A stretch of DNA of 64,000 nucleotides from Porticoccus sp905181945 (GTDB lineage: Bacteria > Pseudomonadota > Gammaproteobacteria > Pseudomonadales > Porticoccaceae): the NCBI RefSeq assembly GCF_047729555.1, contig NZ_CP159825.1, positions 310,001-374,000 of the forward strand. The letters run 5' to 3'. Below the pieces are notes generated by a model, which was not told the origin of the DNA, searched no databases, and saw only the letters and a program-made list of their open reading frames with translations. Position 1 is the first letter of the stretch, and every line of letters begins with the position of its first letter. Below are positions 17,875 to 26,125 of the stretch, one piece after another. The position numbers and the translations under genes are program-made.

Positions 17875-19167
17875 CTAGCTTTCATTGTCTGTTTCGTGCT
17901 TATTTTTTATTAATAGCTTCTTAACCTGGAGCTTGGACACACTCTTGTCGCTTAACTCTATTGTTTCGATACGATAGCTCTCAAGCTCCAAAGAAACGTT
18001 GCCATCCGGAATGTTTTCAAGATGCTCTAAAACCACGCCACTCAAAGTTTTTGGACCACCTGTAGGCAGATCCCAGTTGGCTCTTTTATTTATATCCCTA
18101 ATGGTTTCTGATCCGTCGATTTCAAAGATGTTGTGCTTGAGTTTAACTATACCCAATTTTTCATCTTCGGCCTTATTGGTGGTAAAGTTTCCCACAATCT
18201 CTTCCAGGATGTCTTCTAGCGTCACAAGACCCTCAATTTCACCATATTCGTCTACCACCAGGCCGATTCGTCGTCGATCAAGCCTGAAGTTCAGCAACTG
18301 CTTGTTCAGGGGGGTATTTTTTGGAACGAAATAGGGTTCACGGGCAAACCGCTTAAGGGCTTTTTGAGTAAATCCTTCGCCTCCAGCACGCAGTAATCTA
18401 GAAACGTTTTTCATATGAAGAAAACCCTCAATATGATTGATATCTCCTCTATAAATTGGCACACGCGTATAACCACAATTGATGATGATATCTAAAAGAA
18501 TTCCCGTATCATCATCTAGATTTAGTCCCACAATTTCATTACGAGGCACCATGATGTCATTGACGGTTATCTCCTCCAGGTCCAAGATATTAATGAGCAT
18601 ATTTTCATGCTCTGGTGTTTTTTCGCTTGATATCCCCACCACAGTCCGAAGTTCATCTTTGCTTAGGCTATCATCTCGACTTTTGTCTGGATTAATTCCA
18701 AAAATCCTTAATAGTCCATTCGAAAGTTGATTTACCAGCCATACAAAAGGATAAAATACTATTAGGAGTGGTCTAAGTATGTGGCTAGAGAAAAAAGCGA
18801 TACCTTCTGGATGTAGCGCTGCCACCGTTTTTGGGGTGACTTCGGCAAATATGAGCACTACCAATGTCAACAGTAGTGTGCCGAAAAATATACCAGCATC
18901 GCCATAGAGTCGAATCGCTATGACCGTTGCAATTGCTGAGCAAAGGATATGGGTAAGATTGTTACCGATTAAAATGATCCCAATCAACCTATCTGGGCGC
19001 ATTAAGAGTTTGTGGGCTTTCCGGGCTCCACGATGATTTTTTTTGAGATGATCCAACCGATACCGGTTGAGAGACATCATCGCGGTTTCTGAGCTAGAAA
19101 AAAATGCTGATAGTATTAACAGGCCGCCGAGAATAGAAAATAGCAACCCTATGGGAGCGTCGTTCAA
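17875..19167 (-). CDS. CNNM/HlyC-CorC family membrane protein (YfjD-like)
   Basis: A 430-residue transporter-like protein. The N-terminal CNNM domain (about residues 1-190) has three to four membrane segments and starts ILSAFFSSSETAMMSLNRYRL, the family hallmark; ITVNDIMVPRNEI follows. A CBS pair occupies about residues 200-330. A CorC/HlyC C-terminal domain follows with DGSETIRDINKRANWDLP. Members of this family are linked to Mg/Co homeostasis. The neighbour ypjD and nearby ffh match the E. coli yfjD-ypjD-ffh arrangement, supporting a YfjD-type assignment. The older 'hemolysin' label is not functional evidence. Confidence 0.88.
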   Translation of the reverse strand: MNDAPIGLLFSILGGLLILSAFFSSSETAMMSLNRYRLDHLKKNHRGARKAHKLLMRPDRLIGIILIGNNLTHILCSAIATVIAIRLYGDAGIFFGTLLLTLVVLIFAEVTPKTVAALHPEGIAFFSSHILRPLLIVFYPFVWLVNQLSNGLLRIFGINPDKSRDDSLSKDELRTVVGISSEKTPEHENMLINILDLEEITVNDIMVPRNEIVGLNLDDDTGILLDIIINCGYTRVPIYRGDINHIEGFLHMKNVSRLLRAGGEGFTQKALKRFAREPYFVPKNTPLNKQLLNFRLDRRRIGLVVDEYGEIEGLVTLEDILEEIVGNFTTNKAEDEKLGIVKLKHNIFEIDGSETIRDINKRANWDLPTGGPKTLSGVVLEHLENIPDGNVSLELESYRIETIELSDKSVSKLQVKKLLIKNKHETDNES

Positions 19168-19245
19168 AGAATGTGGAACCTTTTTTTCTTATAGAGGATG
19201 TATGTTGAAGATTTTTGCGCAGATTGGCAAGCATTCTATGGATAT

Positions 19246-19263
19246 ATCAATAATGTTATTGAT
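19246..19263. repeat. 18-bp perfect palindrome between ypjD and the CNNM gene
   Basis: ATCAATAA and TTATTGAT flank a TG centre. It lies about 80 bp upstream of the CNNM gene start (minus strand) and about 38 bp past the ypjD stop. There is no T run, so a terminator is unlikely; an operator or a weak stem-loop is possible. Half sites are AT-rich and could be chance in this base composition. Confidence 0.3.
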
Positions 19264-19300
19264 GATTGAGACGTTTATTTTTATAAACTGTATTAATTAG

Positions 19301-20092
19301 TTAGCTGGAAAGCAGTACCTCTAAAACGAATTTGGTGCCCCAGTAAGCAACAGCTAAGGTGATGAATCCAGACAGCGTCCAGCGTACGGCAGTTTTTCCT
19401 CTCCAGCCTTGTGTGTGCCTACCCCAAAGCAAAATAGCAAAAAATATCCAAGAAAAAATCGAGAAAAATGTTTTATGAGCAAGATGCTGTGCAAAGAAAT
19501 CTTCAAAAAATATCAAACCTGTTGCTAGCGATAGCGTCAATAAGCCAAAACCAACCCAGAGTGCTTCAAATAAGAGAGACTCCATTGTCTGAATGGACGG
19601 AAAAATTTGTGAAAAAATTCCAAAATGCTTATGGCGCAATCTCCATTCTTGAAGAGATAAAAATAATGCCTGAAAGGCGGCAAGGGTCAGTAAACTGTAT
19701 GATAAAATTGAAGTCAAGACATGAAAGCCCATCTGGATTGAAACTTCAGAAGAGGTTATTTCAGCATCCTTGGCCGTCATAGCCAAAAAAATTATTAGCG
19801 CGCTTAGGGGAAATAAAACCAAAAACAAATTTTGGAGCTGTTTTCGATGGCGACTACCTAGCACAATGAAATTAACTGTAAACGCAATGACAGTTGTCAT
19901 CGGGAGTAGGCCAAAGTTTATTCCTTGATCAGTGATAAGCCATTGGAAGCTTGCGTAGCCATTGGCAGCTATAGCTAAAGTTGCGATTAAGAAGAAAACA
20001 GTAGTTCTTTGTGCTCCGCCCTTGCTAAGCTGTAAAGCCAGATAAAAGCTTGAGATCAGATAAAGTGCAATTGAAGCGGTAGCGGTAAACAT
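19301..20092 (-). CDS. ypjD: YpjD-like cytochrome c assembly (CcsA-type) membrane protein
   Basis: A 263-residue integral membrane protein with about eight hydrophobic segments. It has the CcsA/CcmF-like pattern: MGFHVLTSILSYSLLTLAAFQAL near mid-protein, AHKTFFSIFSWIFFAILLWGRH, and GWRGKTAVRWTLSGF near the C-terminus. Histidines in these positions resemble the haem-handling residues of the family. It is shorter than true CcsA and lacks the WWD segment that I would expect in a haem-channelling protein. Divergent from ffh, exactly as ypjD is in E. coli. Actual function of YpjD is not established. Confidence 0.85.
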   Translation of the reverse strand: MFTATASIALYLISSFYLALQLSKGGAQRTTVFFLIATLAIAANGYASFQWLITDQGINFGLLPMTTVIAFTVNFIVLGSRHRKQLQNLFLVLFPLSALIIFLAMTAKDAEITSSEVSIQMGFHVLTSILSYSLLTLAAFQALFLSLQEWRLRHKHFGIFSQIFPSIQTMESLLFEALWVGFGLLTLSLATGLIFFEDFFAQHLAHKTFFSIFSWIFFAILLWGRHTQGWRGKTAVRWTLSGFITLAVAYWGTKFVLEVLLSS

Positions 20093-20381
20093 AGTATGTT
20101 TTGTTCTTTTGTTATTTATGTCGGTGTTACAATAATATCAAAGTGTGCCATAGATATGGTTCAGCGAAAAGGACTGGCGCACGCCTGTTAGTTTTAAAAA
20201 AAAGACCCTGAGGACTAGTAGAAAAAACTCTGAATACATTTTGCAGGAACTTGGCCCAAGAAACTGAATGGCAATATAAATTACAAAAATTTAGATAAGG
20301 TTTATCGAGGCTATACGTAAAAATATTTAAGATATGATAAAAAAGAACCCAATTGATTAACCCTATGATGGAAAACTGACT
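20093..20381. other. Intergenic region between ypjD and ffh
   Basis: 289 bp, AT-rich, between divergent genes. It must hold promoters in both directions. I see no open frame with a convincing ribosome site, no tRNA-like fold and no riboswitch signature that I recognise. Confidence 0.4.
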
Positions 20382-21779
20382 ATGGCAATTTTTGAGAATC
20401 TTAGCAATCGCTTAGCTAGCTCCTTTAAAAAAATTTCCGGCAAAGCAAATCTTACTGAAGAAAATATTCAGGCTACGTTAAAAGAAGTTCGAATGGCCCT
20501 TCTTGAGGCAGATGTTGCTTTACCAGTAGTAAAAAACTTTGTTGAAGCCGTCAAACAGCGCGCTCTAGGGCAAGATGTCGCTAAGAGCCTTACCCCGAGT
20601 CAGCAGCTCTTAAAAATTGTTCAAGCTGAGCTAGAGCATGTGATGGGCGATAGCAACGAGGAGCTGAATCTTGCTGCCCAAGCCCCAGCTGTTGTTTTGG
20701 TGGCCGGTTTACAAGGGGCTGGTAAAACTACTTCTGTTGCAAAACTGGCAAAATTTTTCGTCGAGCAGAAAAAGAAAAAAGTGATGGTTGTAAGTGCCGA
20801 TATTTATCGGCCGGCCGCAATAAAGCAGCTAGAGGTATTAGCGAATGAAGTCGGTATTGATTTCTATCCCAGCGAGCCCTCGCAAAACCCTGTCGATATT
20901 GTTTCGGGCGCCCTTAAATCTGCCAAGATAAAGTTTATGGATGTCCTGCTAATTGATACAGCCGGACGTCTTCACGTTGATAGTGATTTGATGGATGAAA
21001 TTCAGTGCATACATGCAGCAGTTAATCCAGTAGAAACACTATTTGTCGTTGACGCTATGATTGGACAGGATGCAGTTGTTACCGCCAAAGCCTTTAGCGA
21101 TGCTTTGCCTTTAACTGGGATTATTCTTACCAAAATAGATGGAGATGCTCGTGGCGGCGCGGCGCTTTCTGTCCGGCAGGTGACAGGAAAACCAATCAAA
21201 TTTTTAGGGACTGGAGAAAAAACAGACGCACTAGAGCCTTTTTATCCAGAGCGAATAGCATCTCGCATACTCGGAATGGGCGATGTTATGTCGCTGATCG
21301 AAGAGGTTGAGCAGAAGGTTGATCATAAAAAAGCAGAGCAGCTAGCAAAGAAAGTTTCACAGGGCAAAAGATTTGATTTAAATGATTTAAAGGATCAGTT
21401 GCAGCAAATGAAAAATATGGGTGGACTATCGGGAATGATGGAGAAATTGCCTGGGCTGGGAAATATGCCGCAAATGCCCACAAAACCAGATATGGCAGAA
21501 AATTTCTCTCGAATGGAATTTATTATTGATTCAATGACCTCTCTGGAGCGTAGTAAGCCAGAAATTTTAAATGGTTCTCGTAAACGCCGAATTACTCAAG
21601 GTTCCGGTACAACGCTTCAAGACCTAAACCGTTTGTTAAAGCAGCACAAGCAGATGGGGATGATGATGAAAAAAATGAAAGGTAAAGGGTTGCAGCGAAT
21701 GATGCAGGGAATGTCTGGAGGTATGCCCTCGCCTGGAGGAGGTATTTTTCCGGGGGGGAGCGGAAAAAGTCCTTTCTGA
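20382..21779 (+). CDS. ffh: Signal recognition particle protein
   Basis: GTPase subunit of the bacterial SRP that binds 4.5S RNA and signal peptides for cotranslational targeting via FtsY. The 465-residue protein has the N domain, then the G domain with P-loop GLQGAGKTTSVAKLA, DTAGRLH and TKIDGDARGGAALS. A Met-rich M domain follows (MKNMGGLSGMMEKLPG; residues about 330-465). ATG 20382 is 289 bp from divergent ypjD. The 4.5S RNA gene itself is not in this window. Confidence 0.97.
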   Translation: MAIFENLSNRLASSFKKISGKANLTEENIQATLKEVRMALLEADVALPVVKNFVEAVKQRALGQDVAKSLTPSQQLLKIVQAELEHVMGDSNEELNLAAQAPAVVLVAGLQGAGKTTSVAKLAKFFVEQKKKKVMVVSADIYRPAAIKQLEVLANEVGIDFYPSEPSQNPVDIVSGALKSAKIKFMDVLLIDTAGRLHVDSDLMDEIQCIHAAVNPVETLFVVDAMIGQDAVVTAKAFSDALPLTGIILTKIDGDARGGAALSVRQVTGKPIKFLGTGEKTDALEPFYPERIASRILGMGDVMSLIEEVEQKVDHKKAEQLAKKVSQGKRFDLNDLKDQLQQMKNMGGLSGMMEKLPGLGNMPQMPTKPDMAENFSRMEFIIDSMTSLERSKPEILNGSRKRRITQGSGTTLQDLNRLLKQHKQMGMMMKKMKGKGLQRMMQGMSGGMPSPGGGIFPGGSGKSPF

Positions 21780-21848
21780 TAACAGCTTGATAGATCTGTT
21801 TATTTTTCGCAGGTTAAGCTAAAACTGTACTCGCTGAGATCTTTTGGT

Positions 21849-21854
21849 TATAAT
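21849..21854 (+). promoter_or_regulatory. Candidate -10 element for the rpsP operon
   Basis: A perfect TATAAT lies about 105 bp upstream of rpsP and 70 bp after ffh, with a GC-rich discriminator (TTCGCGCC) typical of growth-regulated ribosomal-protein promoters. The -35 region is poor (around CTGTAC). Inference from motif and position only. Confidence 0.4.
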
Positions 21855-21958
21855 TTCGCGCCTTTGAATATCCTCGGTTTTTGCATTGCATTTGATTATA
21901 TTTTAATAATGCAATTCATGGCCGGTAAGTTGAAATAGTTAATAAAAAGAGAAGCTTC

Positions 21959-22204
21959 ATGGTAACAATTCGTTTAGCTCGTGGGGGCTCCAAAAAACGC
22001 CCTTTTTATCATATTCATGTTACTGACAGTCGTCGGGCGCGTGATAGTAAGTATATAGAAAGAATTGGATTCTTTAATCCTGTGGCACGAGGACAGGAAG
22101 AGCGTCTCCGCGTAGACGCTGATCGAGTTCAGCACTGGGTTGGACTCGGTGCAGGTATGAGTGATCGCGTTTCTCGCTTGATAAAAGAATCTGCTGCAGC
22201 CTGA
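21959..22204 (+). CDS. rpsP: 30S ribosomal protein bS16
   Basis: 81 residues, starting MVTIRLARGGSKKRPFYHI, the conserved bS16 N-terminus; IERIGFFNP follows. Structural protein of the 30S body. First gene of the conserved rpsP-rimM-trmD-rplS operon. Preceded by a purine-rich stretch (AAAAAGAGAAG). Confidence 0.97.
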   Translation: MVTIRLARGGSKKRPFYHIHVTDSRRARDSKYIERIGFFNPVARGQEERLRVDADRVQHWVGLGAGMSDRVSRLIKESAAA

Positions 22205-22219
22205 TGCTGATAAGACTTT

Positions 22220-22786
22220 TTGACTGAAGTGAGCCGGATATCTGTTGTTTCAGGGCCATCTAGCCCGCCAGATCTTGTGGTGGTGGCGCGAATCACAACT
22301 ATTCATGGCGTTAAAGGATGGGTTAAAATTCATCCATATACTGATGAACCAGAAAATATTTTTGACTATAAGCCTTGGTGGCTACAAACAGATCAAGGCT
22401 GGAAAGAGATTCAAGTTGTCCAGTACAAGGTGGCAAGTCAAAATTTGATTGTTCAAATATTAGATTTTGATGATAGAGATATTGCTCGACAAGAGTTATG
22501 CCAAAAAAATATTGCAGTAGAGCGATCAGAGTTTCCGGAATTAGATTCAAATGAGTATTATTGGCATCAACTTGAAGGATTGAGAGTTATCTCAATTCAA
22601 GACGGAATTGATCTCGGTGTTGTGGCCGGTTTAATGGAAACCGGTGCAAATGACGTGCTTGAGGTAAAAGGTGATATCGATAGCTTGGACTTTAAAGAGA
22701 GGCTGATCCCTTACACGAAGCAGGTTGTTTTGACTGTAAATCTTATTTCTAAAAAGATTGAAGTGGACTGGGATGCTGAATTTTAA
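22220..22786 (+). CDS. rimM: Ribosome maturation factor RimM
   Basis: Assists late maturation of the 30S head near bS19. It has 188 residues. The N-terminal RimM domain has VVVARITTIHGVKGWVKIHPYTDEPENIF. The C-terminal PRC-barrel is recognisable from YYWHQLEGLRVI, ETGANDVLEVKG and LIPYTKQVV. The reading frame begins at TTG 22220, 15 bp after rpsP; a GTG at 22229 is an alternative, and neither has a clear ribosome site, so the exact start is uncertain. Confidence 0.94.
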   Translation: MTEVSRISVVSGPSSPPDLVVVARITTIHGVKGWVKIHPYTDEPENIFDYKPWWLQTDQGWKEIQVVQYKVASQNLIVQILDFDDRDIARQELCQKNIAVERSEFPELDSNEYYWHQLEGLRVISIQDGIDLGVVAGLMETGANDVLEVKGDIDSLDFKERLIPYTKQVVLTVNLISKKIEVDWDAEF

Positions 22787-22838
22787 AAGCACTTAAGTAG
22801 AACGCTGGAGTCATCAAATAAGTCATGGGGGCGCGGCA

Positions 22839-23603
22839 ATGAAGATAGCTTTGGTCACGCTATTTCCTGAAATGTTTGATGCGGTACTTAATTATGGTGT
22901 AAGTGGCCGCGCTGTTAAACTTGGTCTTGTTGATGTTGAGACGTTCAACCCCAGAACGCATACTGTTGATCGCCATCAGACGGTAGACCATAGGCCATAT
23001 GGTGGCGGCCCCGGAATGGTTTTTATGGTTGGGCCATTGCGTCAATCAATCAGAGAAGCACGAGAGTGGATAGGAGGTGAAGCTAAGGTTATTTACTTAT
23101 CTCCTCAAGGAAGGGTGTTAGACCAAGAGGGTGCAAAGTCATTGGTTGTCGATCAGAATCTTATATTGATCGCTGGACGATATGAAGGTGTAGACGAGAG
23201 GTTGATTGAGCTAGAAGTTGATGAAGAATGGTCTATTGGTGACTACGTGCTTAGCGGTGGAGAGTTGGCTGCTATGGTGATAATGGATACAATAGTGCGT
23301 CAGCTTCCTGGAGCCCTAGGTCATGAAGAGTCTGCACAGCAGGATTCATTCTCAGAGGGTTTACTGGATCACCCTCACTACACGAGACCTGAATGTTACG
23401 AAAATTTGAAAGTTCCGGATGTATTATTGTCAGGAAACCATAAAGATATTAAGCAATGGCGGCTAAGAGAGTCACTAAAACGAACTTGGCAGAGACGACC
23501 AGACTTGTTAGAAGGTATGACGCTTAATGAAGAGCAACAAGAAATACTTGATAGTCTAGCTAAACATAGTGTTTCAGAAGAGTCGACTGACGAAAGCAAG
23601 TAG
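22839..23603 (+). CDS. trmD: tRNA (guanine37-N1)-methyltransferase
   Basis: SPOUT-class dimeric enzyme that makes m1G37 in tRNAs and prevents +1 frameshifting. It has 254 residues, starting MKIALVTLFPEMFDAVLNYGVSGRA. The knot region has YLSPQGRVLDQ, LIAGRYEGVDERLIE and DYVLSGGELAAM, which bind SAM and G37. Start ATG 22839 follows a G-rich sequence (GGGGGCGCGG). Third gene of the rpsP operon. Confidence 0.97.
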   Translation: MKIALVTLFPEMFDAVLNYGVSGRAVKLGLVDVETFNPRTHTVDRHQTVDHRPYGGGPGMVFMVGPLRQSIREAREWIGGEAKVIYLSPQGRVLDQEGAKSLVVDQNLILIAGRYEGVDERLIELEVDEEWSIGDYVLSGGELAAMVIMDTIVRQLPGALGHEESAQQDSFSEGLLDHPHYTRPECYENLKVPDVLLSGNHKDIKQWRLRESLKRTWQRRPDLLEGMTLNEEQQEILDSLAKHSVSEESTDESK

Positions 23604-23678
23604 GTTGCTTTCCTCTCTGTTCGACGCTACTCAAAAAAAGGTGAATAGCACCAAATTATAAAAGCTGAGGAGCAAACC

Positions 23679-24035
23679 ATGAGCGGTAAAAATTCAATTA
23701 TAGCAGCAATCGAAGCGGAACAGATGGGTAAAGAACTCCCGCAATTTTCACCTGGTGATACTGTTGTGGTGCAGGTGAAGGTTATCGAAGGTACGCGTGA
23801 GCGCCTTCAGGCTTTTGAAGGTGTTGTGATTGCTAAACGCAATCGTGCCCTCAATTCTGCCTTTACTGTGCGTAAGATATCAAACGGTATTGGCGTGGAG
23901 CGTACTTTTCAAACCTATAGTCCGCAGGTTGAAAGTATAGCTGTCTCTCGTCGTGGGGATGTGCGACAAGCTAAGTTATATTACCTACGTGAACTGTCAG
24001 GTCGTAAGGCGCGTATTAAAGAAAAATTAGGCTAA
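23679..24035 (+). CDS. rplS: 50S ribosomal protein bL19
   Basis: 118 residues with the conserved FSPGDTVVVQVKVIEGTRERLQ and FEGVVIAKRNR blocks and the RRGDVRQAKLYYLR C-terminus. It lies at the 30S-50S interface. A strong GAGGAG ribosome site precedes ATG 23679. Last gene of the operon, followed by a clear terminator. Confidence 0.97.
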   Translation: MSGKNSIIAAIEAEQMGKELPQFSPGDTVVVQVKVIEGTRERLQAFEGVVIAKRNRALNSAFTVRKISNGIGVERTFQTYSPQVESIAVSRRGDVRQAKLYYLRELSGRKARIKEKLG

Positions 24036-24077
24036 ATATAACTTAGCTCTCGTGAGCAAGGTTGGCTCAAAAAGAAA

Positions 24078-24102
24078 GGTGCTATTTGCTAGCGCCTTTT
24101 TT
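24078..24102 (+). terminator. Rho-independent terminator of the rpsP-rplS operon
   Basis: GGTGCTA and TAGCGCC form a 7-bp stem (one G-T pair) around a 5-nt loop, followed by six T. It is 43 bp downstream of rplS. Confidence 0.8.
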
Positions 24103-24213
24103 GTTGAATAAAATTATTGAGATATCAGTTGACGGAGTAGCCTCTTGAGCACTATAGGTTGTAATATGTACTATTGTGCTCAGTGCTGAAGTTTCGGGTA
24201 TTTAGAATAAAAT

Positions 24214-25119
24214 ATGACTGTTATTAGCAATGCCAATCAGCTTCTTATTGATAGCTACCTTGATTCCATATGGATGGAAAAAGGGTTAAGTCGAAATAGT
24301 CTGGAATCTTATGGTCGTGATTTGAGGAGCTTTGCTAAATGGCTCGATCCTCAAGGCATCAAACTGCTAGCAGTTGTGCGCCAAAACTTACAAATATTTC
24401 TATCGCATCGCTTTGAGCAAGGCTTATCTGCAAGAACCACAGCAAGGCAATTGTCATGTTTGCGCGGATTTTATCGCCACTTTTTACGAGAAAAAAAGAT
24501 ACAAATAGACCCTACAGCGTTAGTGGGTAATCCAAAATTAGGGCGCCCACTTCCTAAGAGCTTGTCTGAAGATGATATCGAAATATTACTAGCCACTCCA
24601 AATGTTGAAGATATTTTGGGGTTACGCGACAGAACTATGCTAGAAGTTCTTTATGCTTCTGGGTTGAGGATAACAGAGCTGATAAGCTTAAGGTTACATG
24701 AGATAAATTTACGTCAAGGAGTTGTCAGGGTATTTGGTAAAGGCAGCAAAGAAAGACTTGTGCCTTTAGGGGAAGAAGCAATGAGTTGGCTGGACAGGTA
24801 TCTTAAGTGTTCAAGACCCATGTTGTTAAATCAGGTTCAAAGTGATGTTCTATTTGTTAGCACTAGAGCTCAACAGATGACACGACAAACGTTTTGGCAT
24901 CGATTGAAGCGGCATGCTAAAGATGCAGGAATAGAAAAGCCTATTTCACCACATACACTCCGCCATGCTTTTGCAACTCATTTATTAAACCATGGTGCTG
25001 ATCTCAGAGTGGTTCAATTATTGTTGGGGCATAGTGATCTTTCGACCACCCAAATCTATACTCATGTAGCTAATAGTCGCATGAAAGCGTTGCATGCCGA
25101 GCATCACCCTAGGGGCTAG
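24214..25119 (+). CDS. xerD: Site-specific tyrosine recombinase XerD
   Basis: Resolves chromosome dimers at dif together with XerC under FtsK control. It has 301 residues: an N-terminal SAM-like core-binding domain and a C-terminal catalytic domain. The catalytic set is visible as the Arg in SGLRITELISL, the HTLRHAFATHLL box, the GHSDLSTTQ histidine and the tyrosine in IYTHV. The neighbour dsbC and then hom-thrC match the pseudomonad xerD-dsbC-hom-thrC order, which favours XerD over XerC. It lies about 110 bp downstream of the rplS terminator. Confidence 0.94.
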   Translation: MTVISNANQLLIDSYLDSIWMEKGLSRNSLESYGRDLRSFAKWLDPQGIKLLAVVRQNLQIFLSHRFEQGLSARTTARQLSCLRGFYRHFLREKKIQIDPTALVGNPKLGRPLPKSLSEDDIEILLATPNVEDILGLRDRTMLEVLYASGLRITELISLRLHEINLRQGVVRVFGKGSKERLVPLGEEAMSWLDRYLKCSRPMLLNQVQSDVLFVSTRAQQMTRQTFWHRLKRHAKDAGIEKPISPHTLRHAFATHLLNHGADLRVVQLLLGHSDLSTTQIYTHVANSRMKALHAEHHPRG

Positions 25120-25156
25120 ACTGCACAAAAAAATAAATATTTATGGTGAAGAAAAT

Positions 25157-25915
25157 ATGAATTTGTTAACAATAAGATCCTATATTTTGGTGGCATTTTG
25201 CCTACTATGTTTTGCTATACCAGTAGCTGCCGAAGGTGTGTCTGTGGAGGTTGCTAAAAAAATTACAGATACACTTAAAGCATCTCGCCCAGATTTAAAC
25301 TTTGGAAATGTAGAAAAGACACAAATTCAAGGCCTTTATCTGATTAGAGTTAATACTACACAGTTTCTTTATGTCGGAGAAGCAGGAGAATATGCAATAG
25401 CGGGAGAGATGTACCATGCTCGGCCCGGAGAGTTTGTACCTGTTGTAGCTCAACATATTACAGAGATGCGTAAAAATAAAATGGATGTTATTCCCTTGGA
25501 TGATGTGATCATATTTCCTTCATTAACAGGCAAGACTAAAGCAATCCTTTATGTTTTTACTGATGTGGATTGCCATTTTTGTCGAAAATTTCATAATGAA
25601 ACCTTGTCTGACCTTTCTGCGCGGGGCGTAGAGGTCAGGTATCTGGCCTTCCCGAGAGCGGGTATTGGTTCTGACTCATATAAGAAAATGACTTCTGCTT
25701 GGTGCGCTAGTGATAAAAAACAAGCATTGTCAGCTTTAAAGAATCGTGAAACTATCCCTGAGAATATTTGTAACGAAAATCCTATTGCTGATCAATATGA
25801 TCTCGGTCAAGAAATAGGTATTACAGGCACACCTACGATGCTTTTGGGGGATGGAACGCTATTGATGGGCTACCGTCCGGCTAAAGAGCTATTGGTAGTC
25901 ATGGGGATTGAGTAA
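25157..25915 (+). CDS. dsbC: Periplasmic disulfide isomerase DsbC
   Basis: V-shaped homodimeric isomerase that corrects wrong disulfides in the periplasm. The 252-residue form from ATG 25157 begins with a signal peptide (hydrophobic core to about residue 24, cleavage near VAAEG). An N-terminal dimerisation domain follows, then a thioredoxin fold. The active site is CHFC within DVDCHFCRKF, instead of the common CGYC, and the cis-Pro loop is GTPTM. An in-frame ATG at 25094 would add 21 residues overlapping xerD and spoil the signal peptide. Confidence 0.92.
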   Translation: MNLLTIRSYILVAFCLLCFAIPVAAEGVSVEVAKKITDTLKASRPDLNFGNVEKTQIQGLYLIRVNTTQFLYVGEAGEYAIAGEMYHARPGEFVPVVAQHITEMRKNKMDVIPLDDVIIFPSLTGKTKAILYVFTDVDCHFCRKFHNETLSDLSARGVEVRYLAFPRAGIGSDSYKKMTSAWCASDKKQALSALKNRETIPENICNENPIADQYDLGQEIGITGTPTMLLGDGTLLMGYRPAKELLVVMGIE

Positions 25916-25965
25916 CCTAGGGGATTGGTGGTTCAGTAGTTTGTGCTTAAACTTTGCCACTACCA

Positions 25966-25994
25966 TTGACAGTTACATTGCCGACTATTATGGT
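25966..25994 (+). promoter_or_regulatory. Candidate sigma-70 promoter for hom-thrC
   Basis: A perfect -35 TTGACA (25966-25971) is followed after 17 bp by TATGGT (25989-25994), a four-of-six -10. It would give a leader of roughly 125 nt ahead of hom. A 7-bp-arm hairpin (TGGTGGT/ACTACCA, 25926-25965) ends exactly where the -35 begins. Confidence 0.45.
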
Positions 25995-26125
25995 TGCGAA
26001 CCTCTTGTTGGGCGCAAGCCCTTAGTTTTTCATGTAGAGGTTAAAGCGTTATATTGAACCTATGCTTGTGATGATTATTTTTTATTTTAGGCGTAAAAAC
26101 TAACTTTAAAATCAGGGCGAATACA

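Noticed and set aside
17875..19167. Hemolysin
   Set aside because: The HlyC/CorC label is historical; the CNNM, CBS and CorC domains indicate a membrane transporter-like protein.
25094..25156. Longer DsbC start at 25094
   Set aside because: It overlaps xerD, puts polar residues before the signal peptide and has no ribosome site.
26062..26103. 13-residue frame before hom as a threonine attenuator leader peptide
   Set aside because: It contains no threonine codon and only two isoleucines, and no alternative terminator/antiterminator pair is evident.
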